DNA of 7,912 nt from JAGHEK01 sp044426235 (GTDB taxonomy: Bacteria > Bacillota > Clostridia > Peptostreptococcales > Peptostreptococcaceae), in the NCBI GenBank assembly GCA_044426235.1, contig JAWXUS010000048.1:1-7912 (forward strand), in the 5' to 3' direction. Below the pieces are notes generated by a model that was not told the DNA's origin, did no database searches, and worked only from the letters and a program-made list of their open reading frames with translations. Below, piece after piece: positions 1 to 4,950 of the stretch; position 1 is the stretch's first letter; every line of letters begins with the position of its first letter. The position numbers and the translations under genes are program-made.

Positions 1-183
1 AAAATTGAGATAATTGGACCATTTAAAGAAACTATTAATACAACTATTATAGAACTTTATGATGATAAAGGCTTACCAATAGAATCAGCTCCTCACGCAA
101 AACAAATAGTTAAAATGAAACTAGATGTTGATGTTGATGTTGATTATATGCTTAGAAAAGAAATAATAAATATTAGTTTATAA
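1..183 (+). CDS. U32 family peptidase, C-terminal end (partial)
   Basis: Open reading frame entering from the left edge; 60 codons remain before the TAA stop. The visible part reads KIEIIGPFKE at the start, then an acidic-glycine turn, an ESAPHAKQIVKMK segment and YMLRKE near the end. This matches the small C-terminal beta-barrel domain of U32 (collagenase-like, YrrO/YegQ-type) proteins, where EI-GP, AP-Q-V and a final LR(K/R) are recurrent. Known members act in the cytoplasm, and some are linked to RNA (tRNA or rRNA) hydroxylation rather than proteolysis; which type this is cannot be told from the tail. Residues 43-49 are alternating DVDVDVD, encoded by a GATGTT hexamer repeat, but the domain length looks normal. 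It is followed directly by a terminator, so it is the last gene of its unit. Confidence 0.8.
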   Translation, partial: KIEIIGPFKETINTTIIELYDDKGLPIESAPHAKQIVKMKLDVDVDVDYMLRKEIINISL

Positions 184-186
184 TAA

Positions 187-218
187 AAAAGCTAAAGACT
201 ATGGTCTTTGGCTTTTTT
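187..218 (+). terminator. Rho-independent terminator after U32 gene
   Basis: A 9-bp stem (191-199 GCTAAAGAC with 204-212 GTCTTTGGC, one G-T pair) with a 4-nt loop, preceded by six A and followed by six T (213-218). It begins 7 bases past the U32 stop codon. The A tract on the other side would allow it to act on the opposite strand as well. It is nearly the same sequence as the terminator at 1149-1181. Confidence 0.85.
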
Positions 219-280
219 ATATATAATATATATTTTATATAAACATAGATTATTACAATGTATTATTATTTGATTTTATG

Positions 281-286
281 TATAAT
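281..286 (+). promoter_or_regulatory. Possible -10 box for the 152-aa gene
   Basis: A perfect TATAAT lies 30 bases before the ATG at 316, giving a short leader. No good -35 box sits 16-18 bases upstream (258-263 reads ATGTAT), so the promoter is inferred from the -10 and position only. Confidence 0.4.
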
Positions 287-315
287 ATTGTATATAAATA
301 TGAAAGGGTGAGTTA

Positions 316-774
316 ATGGATATCAATGATTATATAATAACACAATCAAATTTTAAAAAAATATCTTCGGAAGTGTTAAATAGTAACACTACTAAGAATA
401 TATATTTAATTAGATTTAAAGATTTTATAGATGAAGATTCAATTATAAAAGATATTATATCTAATAAAATAAAATATGTAAGTTGTGATTGTGAAGAACA
501 AAATTTTATTAAAGAGATAAATACACATTACGTGGACGTAGAAATACCATTAAATGAAGATGAACATATAAAATATATTTACAATCATCTATCAAATATA
601 ACTAAGAATAAAATGGATTTAATTGATATTGCATCTAAATTTTATCATAAAAACAATAATTACATATTTAGAGTAAATAATTATATAACTAAAGTATTTA
701 AACCACTACTTGATTATATAGAGAATATTTTATTAAGGGAGATTAAGATTTTGGATAATAACAATCATAAATAG
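316..774 (+). CDS. Hypothetical protein, 152 aa (first gene of cassette)
   Basis: I do not recognise this protein. The ATG at 316 is preceded by AAAGGGTGAG, a good match to the anti-Shine-Dalgarno end, so the start is well supported. The product is hydrophilic, rich in Ile, Asn, Lys and Asp, without signal peptide or membrane segment, so it is probably cytoplasmic. The first half has alternating hydrophobic stretches (NIYLIRFKDF, KIKYVSCDCEEQ) suggesting beta/alpha structure; the second half (from about residue 80, with YIYNHLSN, DLIDIASKFYHK and the final LLDYIENILLREIKIL) looks helical. Codon use is as AT-rich as the rest of the window. It ends with TAG at 772-774, and the next open frame continues in the same phase, so the two may be a translationally coupled pair or one gene split by a stop. 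The cassette lies between two near-identical terminators, consistent with an inserted accessory unit. Confidence 0.6.
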   Translation: MDINDYIITQSNFKKISSEVLNSNTTKNIYLIRFKDFIDEDSIIKDIISNKIKYVSCDCEEQNFIKEINTHYVDVEIPLNEDEHIKYIYNHLSNITKNKMDLIDIASKFYHKNNNYIFRVNNYITKVFKPLLDYIENILLREIKILDNNNHK

Positions 775-780
775 GGTGAT
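774..780 (+). promoter_or_regulatory. Ribosome binding site overlapping the TAG stop
   Basis: GGGTGAT overlaps the last base of the 152-aa gene's TAG. It repeats the GGGTGA core of that gene's own binding site, and an ATT at 784 has the same 4-base spacing that the first gene's ATG has. This is the main argument that the downstream frame is translated on its own. Confidence 0.5.
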
Positions 781-783
781 ATT

Positions 784-1146
784 ATTATAAATAATGATAT
801 TAAAAATAATTATGGGTCAAATAATATTGCTAAAGGAAATATAAGTTCTATAAATACTGTTAGTAATCATAGTACAAGTACAGAAATTAAAATAAAATCA
901 TTAATTGAAGATATATTATTAGATATAAAATCAGAAGAAATATGTGAAGATATAAAAGAAGAAATAATAGACGAATTAAGCATTTGTGCTCAACAAATAG
1001 AACAGAATACATTAAGAGAAACTAGAAAAAATAAAGTTAAAGATTTTATTAGTTCAACCATTAATAAAATACCAAATATTATGAATAATGGAACTTTTCT
1101 TATAAAACAATTTATTGAGTTAAGAGATTTATTGGGTAATTTATAA
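784..1146 (+). CDS. Hypothetical protein, about 120 aa, apparently non-ATG start
   Basis: Open frame ending in TAA at 1144-1146. The only in-frame ATG is at 1081, too late, and there is no early GTG or TTG; an ATT at 784 (or ATA at 787) is correctly spaced from GGGTGAT. With the ATT start the protein opens with a short Asn/Ile/Gly/Ser-rich, probably beta segment (NNDIKNNYGSNNIAKGNI, residues 3-20), followed by a charged helical body (about 34-75, IKSLIEDILLDIKSEEI) and a C-terminal helical part (84-120, ending FIELRDLLGNL). This layout resembles small bacterial proteins with an N-terminal N-x-G-x-I type repeat in front of a helical domain, some of which sit in conflict or defence-type gene pairs; that link is by general appearance only. 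No signal peptide. Alternatives are an inactivated start codon, or read-through of the TAG at 772-774 giving a 276-residue fusion. Confidence 0.5.
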   Translation: MINNDIKNNYGSNNIAKGNISSINTVSNHSTSTEIKIKSLIEDILLDIKSEEICEDIKEEIIDELSICAQQIEQNTLRETRKNKVKDFISSTINKIPNIMNNGTFLIKQFIELRDLLGNL

Positions 1147-1148
1147 AG

Positions 1149-1181
1149 AAAAAAGCTAAAGACTAAGTCTTTAGCTTTTTT
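1149..1181 (+). terminator. Bidirectional terminator between cassette and bPH-like gene
   Basis: Perfect 9-bp stem, GCTAAAGAC (1155-1163) with GTCTTTAGC (1167-1175), loop TAA, flanked by A (1149-1154) and T (1176-1181) tracts. It lies between two convergent genes (stops at 1146 plus and 1182 minus) and has the A/stem/T form needed to end both transcripts. Confidence 0.88.
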
Positions 1182-1490
1182 CTATATAAATTGTTTTAGT
1201 TCACTATACAAGCTATCAAGTATTTCTATGTCCCCAACTAAACAATTTGGAAGTTGCTTAACTCCTATTATATTGTGAGATGCAAATTCCTTTGGAAATG
1301 GAAATCCTTCTGCACAAATTAACATATAGTTTTTATACTGAATAACTCCAGTTATTGAAGATAATTTTATTAAAACATCTCCCTTAGCCCTTCCAGATAA
1401 ATTTGAATTGCTATCTTCATCTCTTGAAATTTCCACAAACTTTTCTGTAATAGTTAGTGTAGTTCCAGACCCTAGTTCAAACTTTTTCAT
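1182..1490 (-). CDS. Small protein resembling a bacterial PH-like (DUF4429-type) domain
   Basis: The 102-aa product has no signal peptide or membrane segment. Its layout, G-GTTLTITEKFVEISRD at the start, then GDVLIKLSSITGVIQYKN in the middle and a short C-terminal helix (residues 87-101), recalls the bacterial PH-like domain seen in DUF4429 and SHOCT-linked proteins, where a strand pair is followed by an I--I--I-(F/Y)K motif and a closing helix. The assignment is from pattern only. The start is supported by AAGGGGG seven bases before the ATG (minus strand). Only 19 bases separate it from the stop of the DUF1002 gene upstream and there is no promoter room, so the two are almost certainly co-transcribed. 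As the DUF1002 protein is exported and this one is not, a direct complex is not obvious. Confidence 0.55.
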   Translation of the reverse strand: MKKFELGSGTTLTITEKFVEISRDEDSNSNLSGRAKGDVLIKLSSITGVIQYKNYMLICAEGFPFPKEFASHNIIGVKQLPNCLVGDIEILDSLYSELKQFI

Positions 1491-1509
1491 TGAAATACCC
1501 CCTTAAATG

Positions 1510-3033
1510 TTAATTTATAATGTTTTCATCTATTACCGAATCTTCTTCAGGAACTCCGTTTTCTAAAGTTCCATTATTCTCAAGAACTGCCTCTTCTAAA
1601 TCTTCAGTTACATTTGGAATTTCTGCATCTAATTCACCCTCTGCATCAGGTACTTCAAATTCTTCATTTTGAATTAATTCTTCTTGATTATCTCCACTTA
1701 AATCTTCGTCATTATTTAAAGGTTCATCATTTAAGTTTTCATCAGTACTTAAATCTTCTGTTTCTTCAGAAGTATCTAAATTACTAGAATTTTCTTCATT
1801 TAAATTTTCATCTGTATTATCAAAATGTTCTTCTGTTGCAGGAGGTATTTCATCAGTTGGAACTTCTTGTAGATTTTCATTTGGAGTTACTTCAGGAGTT
1901 ATTTCTTCTGAATTTTGAATACTATCATTTGAAGTATTCATTCCAAATAGATTTTTAAAGAAGTTTATTATTTTTTGGAAAAAACCTACAGCCTCTTCTT
2001 TTGTTGGAAGTTCGATTAAAGTTTTATCAGTTGCATCAACTTGAACGTTCTCTCCTAAAGCATCGTCATTAGTTTGATTTAATATACCATTATCAGTAAT
2101 AACTTCATCATTACTTGAGAAAATATTTCCAAAAAATTCTCCAATACCAGCAAAAGCCGTACTAAATCCATCAAAGAACCCTTTTTTAACTCCTTCTCCA
2201 ATTTCATCAAGTCTTTCACTAACGCTATCTTGAATTTTACCTAAAGCATTTTCCATTTCACTATAGTCATAGTTTTGATCTGCAACTCTTTGCATTAAAG
2301 ATGTTATTTGTTCAAATTGAGAGTCACTTAAAGTTATTCCATAATTATTAGTTATATTGTTTATAGTTTCAGCTATTTGAATAGTGTCACTAGTATTATT
2401 TTTTATAACGTCAAGTTTTATATCATTAATAATTGCAGTAGCCTTATCTTGTGCCACTTTATCATCATCAAATTCAGTTTCTATACTTTCTCCAAGTTGA
2501 CCTGTTATTACTAATTCTTCAGTTGCAATTTCTTTTTTCTCAGAATCTAAAGCCTCACCTGTTGCATCTTCAAATGCCTTCATAATACCAGTTAAAGCAC
2601 CTGTTCCTGAAACTGGAAAATTTGCAGCTATAACAACATTAGCATCAGTCATTCCAGCAGTTGATAGAGTAGTTGCAACCATTGATGCACTAACCCAAGT
2701 TATATTTGCAGTTTTTACATTTATTCCACTTCCTGATTTTGTTGGTTCAACAAATGCACAAGAATAAGTTTTAGTACCTATTTGTGAATTACTTGCAAGA
2801 CCTTCTAAGTATTCTCTTTCTTCTTGATTATTAACTTCAAGCACAACAACTTCAGTTTCTTTTACACCAAAGTAATTTAACATAGTTTCTTTTTGAGCAT
2901 CAGTTAAGTCTGCACCAAGTGTAACAACTCTTGCACTATCTGCAAAAACGTAAAATACGTTTGATAAGCATATTGTTGATATTAAAGTTAGAGTTATTAT
3001 CTTCTTTTTGAAATTATTAAAAGTTTTATTCAT
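1510..3033 (-). CDS. Secreted DUF1002 (YpuA-like) protein with acidic tail
   Basis: 507 aa. Residues 1-33 form a signal peptide (basic NNFKKK, hydrophobic core IITLTLISTICLSNVFYVFA, likely cut after Ala31). Residues 34-280 match the DUF1002 family (B. subtilis YpuA type): RVVTLGADLTDAQKETML after the signal, NITWVSASMVATTLSTAGM, and NVVIAANFPVSGTGALTGI-KAFE. The family's molecular function is unknown; members are exported. Beyond this the protein has two similar amphipathic, Phe-rich segments (285-306 with IGEFFGNIFSSND, and 347-370 with IINFFKNLFGMNTSND), then a 137-residue tail (371-507) with 48 Asp/Glu and no Lys or Arg. There is no sorting motif or C-terminal membrane anchor. The start is fixed by GAAAGGA upstream. 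It leads a two-gene unit with the PH-like gene and has its own good promoter. Confidence 0.85.
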   Translation of the reverse strand: MNKTFNNFKKKIITLTLISTICLSNVFYVFADSARVVTLGADLTDAQKETMLNYFGVKETEVVVLEVNNQEEREYLEGLASNSQIGTKTYSCAFVEPTKSGSGINVKTANITWVSASMVATTLSTAGMTDANVVIAANFPVSGTGALTGIMKAFEDATGEALDSEKKEIATEELVITGQLGESIETEFDDDKVAQDKATAIINDIKLDVIKNNTSDTIQIAETINNITNNYGITLSDSQFEQITSLMQRVADQNYDYSEMENALGKIQDSVSERLDEIGEGVKKGFFDGFSTAFAGIGEFFGNIFSSNDEVITDNGILNQTNDDALGENVQVDATDKTLIELPTKEEAVGFFQKIINFFKNLFGMNTSNDSIQNSEEITPEVTPNENLQEVPTDEIPPATEEHFDNTDENLNEENSSNLDTSEETEDLSTDENLNDEPLNNDEDLSGDNQEELIQNEEFEVPDAEGELDAEIPNVTEDLEEAVLENNGTLENGVPEEDSVIDENIIN

Positions 3034-3063
3034 AATTCAAATCCTTTCAATTTTTGTATTATT

Positions 3064-3092
3064 ATTATACTATTCATACTAAAAAAATGCAA
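3064..3092 (-). promoter_or_regulatory. Sigma-A type promoter of the DUF1002 operon
   Basis: On the minus strand: -35 TTGCAT (3092-3087), 17-base spacer, -10 TATAAT (3069-3064). The spacing is ideal and the -10 is perfect; the start of transcription would fall near 3057, leaving a leader of about 24 bases containing the ribosome binding site GAAAGGA. Confidence 0.75.
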
Positions 3093-3161
3093 ATTACAGT
3101 AAAAAAACAATATATATACGTAATAAATTAAATAATTAAATTAAAATTATTAGTTAATAGA

Positions 3162-3188
3162 TTGAAAAAATATAAATAATGGTATAAT
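3162..3188 (+). promoter_or_regulatory. Promoter of the HsdR-N-like gene
   Basis: TATAAT at 3183-3188 is preceded by TGG, making an extended -10 (TGnTATAAT), which compensates for a -35 (TTGAAA, 3162-3167) that is 15 bases away and slightly too close. The leader of about 29 bases carries AAAGGAG at 3207-3213. Confidence 0.6.
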
Positions 3189-3223
3189 ATAAGATAAATT
3201 ATATATAAAGGAGAAAAAATTTT

Positions 3224-3739
3224 ATGTCTAAAGAATTAGTAAAAGAAAGAGTAATAAAATATTTAGTTGAAGACTTATTAGTACCACTAGATGTTATCGA
3301 TACAGATGTTAATTTAAACGAGTTTGAAGAAGGTGCAGAGGGATCTTTAGATATCGTAGTTAATGTTGTTGAGAAAGATGAAAACAACGAAGAGGTTTGT
3401 ATACCAATGTTAGTTGTAAAATGTTTAGATGAAGATGTTTTACTTAGTGATAATAATGTATTAAATAAGCAACTTGATAAATTACAAGAAATAGATGATA
3501 TAGTTTTAGCAGGAAGATACGTTTTAACTAACGGAAATGAAATGAGCTATAATAATATATACGAAGAAGAAGAAATTCCTTCATATGAAGATATGTTAAA
3601 ATTATTCTTTGAAGAAGAAGCAGAGGCTAATAATCACTCTCACGATCATTCGGATGGATGTGGTTGCGGAGATGGATGCGGATGTGGTGACGACTGCGGA
3701 TGCGGTGATGGTGGATGTGGAGATGGATGTGACTGCTAA
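3224..3739 (+). CDS. HsdR N-terminal-like domain protein with Cys/His-rich tail
   Basis: 171 aa, cytoplasmic by absence of signal or membrane segments. Residues 1-125 follow the layout of the HsdR_N_2 type restriction-nuclease fold: an N-terminal helix (KERVIKYLVEDL), a D at position 43 in SLDIVVNVV, the core strand PMLVVKCLDED (61-71), a Gln helix and the RYVLTNG strand-turn (98-104). In active members the core strand reads ECK or similar; here the same place reads VKCL, so the E-x-K catalytic pair is missing and nuclease activity is unlikely. Residues 136-171 form a tail with HSHDHSDG followed by CGCGDG-type repeats, holding 9 Cys and 3 His, suggestive of metal binding. It is a single gene with its own promoter and terminator. 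The tail DNA is markedly richer in G than its surroundings. Function unknown. Confidence 0.65.
   Translation: MSKELVKERVIKYLVEDLLVPLDVIDTDVNLNEFEEGAEGSLDIVVNVVEKDENNEEVCIPMLVVKCLDEDVLLSDNNVLNKQLDKLQEIDDIVLAGRYVLTNGNEMSYNNIYEEEEIPSYEDMLKLFFEEEAEANNHSHDHSDGCGCGDGCGCGDDCGCGDGGCGDGCDC
3653..3736 (+). repeat. GGATGYGG-type repeats encoding the Cys-Gly-Asp tail
   Basis: Short imperfect tandem repeats built on GGATGTGG, GGATGCGG and GAGATGGATG encode C-G-C-G-D-(G/D) units at residues 146-171 of the HsdR-N-like protein. Such a G-rich coding repeat is conspicuous in this AT-rich sequence and could vary in copy number between strains by slippage. Confidence 0.6.
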
Positions 3740-3779
3740 TAATTTTTAGCCATATTTAGTCTACATAATAATTTAAATA

Positions 3780-3813
3780 AAAAAAGACTTAGAATTTTTC
3801 TAGGTCTTTTTTT
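3780..3813 (+). terminator. Bidirectional terminator between HsdR-N-like and TipAS genes
   Basis: Stem GACTTAGAA (3786-3794) with TTCTAGGTC (3798-3806, one T-G pair), loop TTT, flanked by A (3779-3785) and T (3807-3813) tracts. It sits between convergent genes and can serve both. Confidence 0.85.
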
Positions 3814-3868
3814 ATTTAGGAAGTAATAATATCTTCATATATTAAATAAAAGTCATTACACTATAAAC

Positions 3869-4279
3869 TTATTTTTGTAAGTTATTTACATAAAATTCTA
3901 TAGCATCTCTTATAAATTTCGCAGTACCTTCGCCATTTTTATCAATATTTTTCATAAAGCGAATATCTTCAGTATACATAACCGATAAATTTAAAAGTAT
4001 TTCATCGCTACAAGTATAGTAACTGTTTGAAATGTGTTCTTGCCATCTTTTAACTAATTCTTGAGCGATTTCACTTTCTGGTCTATTATTTTTTATATTT
4101 GAAAACTCTTGAAGTATTGAAGTTGACATATTTATTGAATTATTCCATTTTTCTTTAGTATAGTGCTTAGTTTTTTGTTTGTATTCTTTATATTCGTTAG
4201 TATTTGCCCATATTTGTTTGGTTTCCTTTTGATATTTGTCTTTGTTTTCTAATATTTCATTGTTATATTTTTTAGTCAT
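3869..4279 (-). CDS. TipAS antibiotic-recognition domain protein (second half of a split TipA-type regulator)
   Basis: 136 aa matching the ligand-binding TipAS domain: IWANTNEYKEYKQKTKHYTKEKW (about 23-45, in pieces comparable to the RWG-T-AY and YTKEDW motifs), a central helix with EHIS, the Cys-containing YYTCSDEI (87-94), MYTEDIRF (101-108), and the closing AKFIRDAIEFY. In Streptomyces TipA this domain traps thiopeptide antibiotics. Here the first cysteine of the pair is present (Cys90) but the place of the second is Asn97, so covalent capture as in Streptomyces may not occur. The frame is the same as the MerR gene upstream, separated only by a TGA and two codons; GGATGA six bases before the ATG could allow separate translation. 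It may therefore be a coupled separate subunit, or the distal half of a nonsense-mutated gene. Confidence 0.8.
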   Translation of the reverse strand: MTKKYNNEILENKDKYQKETKQIWANTNEYKEYKQKTKHYTKEKWNNSINMSTSILQEFSNIKNNRPESEIAQELVKRWQEHISNSYYTCSDEILLNLSVMYTEDIRFMKNIDKNGEGTAKFIRDAIEFYVNNLQK

Positions 4280-4285
4280 TACATT

Positions 4286-4291
4286 TCATCC
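4286..4291 (-). promoter_or_regulatory. Ribosome binding site GGATGA containing the MerR-half stop codon
   Basis: On the minus strand GGATGA (4291-4286) comprises the final Gly codon and the TGA stop of the MerR half, and lies six bases before the ATG at 4279. The same bases thus end one protein and could start the next. Confidence 0.5.
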
Positions 4292-4600
4292 AATTAAATT
4301 ATTATCTATAGTTTTTATTAAATCATCAATTTGATTTCTTTTTTGAATTAGAAGTGCTCTTTGATTTTTTAACGCAGAAATTTTATCATAATTTTCATTA
4401 TTAATAATATTTTTTATATAATCTAGAGAAAATCCAAGATTTTTTAGAAAAATTATTTCAAAAAGTTTATTAACTAAACTTTCATCATAAATTCTATACC
4501 CATTATTATTAGTTTTAGGTTTTAAAAGTCCAATCTTATCATAGTGGTGAAGAGTTCTAATAGTTAGTCCAGTTATTTTTGATACTTCATTAATTTTCAT
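4286..4600 (-). CDS. MerR family DNA-binding half of a TipA-type regulator
   Basis: 104 aa. Residues 1-70 are a typical MerR winged helix: INEVSKITGLTIRTLHHYDKIGLL-P at the N terminus (HTH plus RTLHHYD), GYRIYDESLVNKL, and LKNLGFSLDYIKNII. Residues 71-104 form the dimerisation coiled coil. TipA-type regulators are normally single proteins of about 240-255 aa with a TipAS domain attached; the 104 residues here plus stop plus the downstream 136 add up to that size in one frame. The protein would bind the dyad in its own promoter at 4626-4648 and twist the 19-bp spacer to activate transcription when the ligand is present. Start supported by AAGGAG seven bases before the ATG. A MerR half alone may still dimerise and bind DNA but would lack ligand sensing. 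Confidence 0.85.
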   Translation of the reverse strand: MKINEVSKITGLTIRTLHHYDKIGLLKPKTNNNGYRIYDESLVNKLFEIIFLKNLGFSLDYIKNIINNENYDKISALKNQRALLIQKRNQIDDLIKTIDNNLIG

Positions 4601-4619
4601 TTATTTCTCCTTAATATAT

Positions 4620-4650
4620 AAAATAGACTATCACGTTAAGTTAGAGTCAA
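4620..4650 (-). promoter_or_regulatory. MerR-type promoter/operator of the tipA-like gene (19-bp spacer)
   Basis: Minus strand: -35 TTGACT (4650-4645), 19-base spacer, -10 TATTTT (4625-4620). The over-long spacer is the mark of MerR-activated promoters. A 23-bp dyad at 4626-4648 fills the spacer (GACT at one end, AGTC at the other, 8 of 11 base pairs symmetrical). Autoregulation by the MerR-half product is the straightforward reading. Confidence 0.75.
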
Positions 4651-4733
4651 GTCTTTTATTAAAAATAATAAATAATTTTTAAATTTTATAATCGTGTTTG
4701 TAATGATATTAGTTATTTAATTAAATTTTCATC

Positions 4734-4785
4734 TTAATATATAATAAACTATTTCGTTAATTTAAAGTTAAGTTTTTGTATAAAA
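4734..4785 (-). repeat. Diverged second copy of the MerR-type promoter/operator
   Basis: The segment repeats the region 4611-4664: both begin TTAATATATA, and the stretch from ACTAT to the AAGT box matches at roughly 24 of 31 positions. On the minus strand it keeps a -35-like TTAACT (4771-4766), a 19-base spacer and TATTAT (4746-4741). The outer dyad pair changed from G/C to A/T on both sides, so symmetry is kept there. It could be a second binding site or the remains of a duplicated promoter. Confidence 0.55.
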
Positions 4786-4950
4786 TTTTTATTAAAAGAA
4801 GGAGTTTGTAGTTTAATGTAGAATAATTAAATTAAATAGTTGTTGACATTTGAAATTAAGGTGAATTTTTAAAAAATTTAGTTCATATATTTTAATAAAC
4901 AAAAGCATCTTAATTTATAAATTATTAGAAACAAAAGGAGTTTTAAAAAT

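Larger units (their letters stand above)
4601..4950. other. Divergent intergenic region between tipA-like and sigma genes
   Basis: 350 bases without a gene. It contains the two MerR-type operators described separately, a TTGACA hexamer at 4843-4848 that is the only clear -35-like sequence facing the sigma gene, and AAAGGAG at 4934-4940, ten bases before its ATG. No good -10 lies 16-18 bases after the TTGACA (TTTTTA at 4866-4871), so the sigma gene's promoter is not settled. An AAGGAG at 4799-4804 precedes only an ATG followed immediately by TAG (4816-4821). Nothing else recognisable is seen. Confidence 0.6.

Noticed and set aside
794..844. ATG at 794 as start of the second cassette gene
   Set aside because: It is in another frame and reaches a stop after 16 codons, with no link to the 120-aa frame unless a frameshift is assumed.
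3199..3387. 62-aa minus-strand frame opposite the HsdR-N-like gene
   Set aside because: Ser/Thr-rich translation of the opposite strand of a well-supported gene, without a ribosome binding site; a shadow frame.
316..4600. Stop-codon reassignment as an explanation for the two in-frame stops (TAG at 772, TGA at 4288)
   Set aside because: The two interruptions use different stop codons, TAG also ends the PH-like gene normally, and each stop overlaps a usable ribosome binding site, so two separate local events are simpler.
4796..4821. AAGGAG followed by ATG TAG in the tipA-sigma interval
   Set aside because: Start-stop pair with no frame behind it; the binding-site-like sequence is probably chance or a remnant, without evidence for a regulatory leader.
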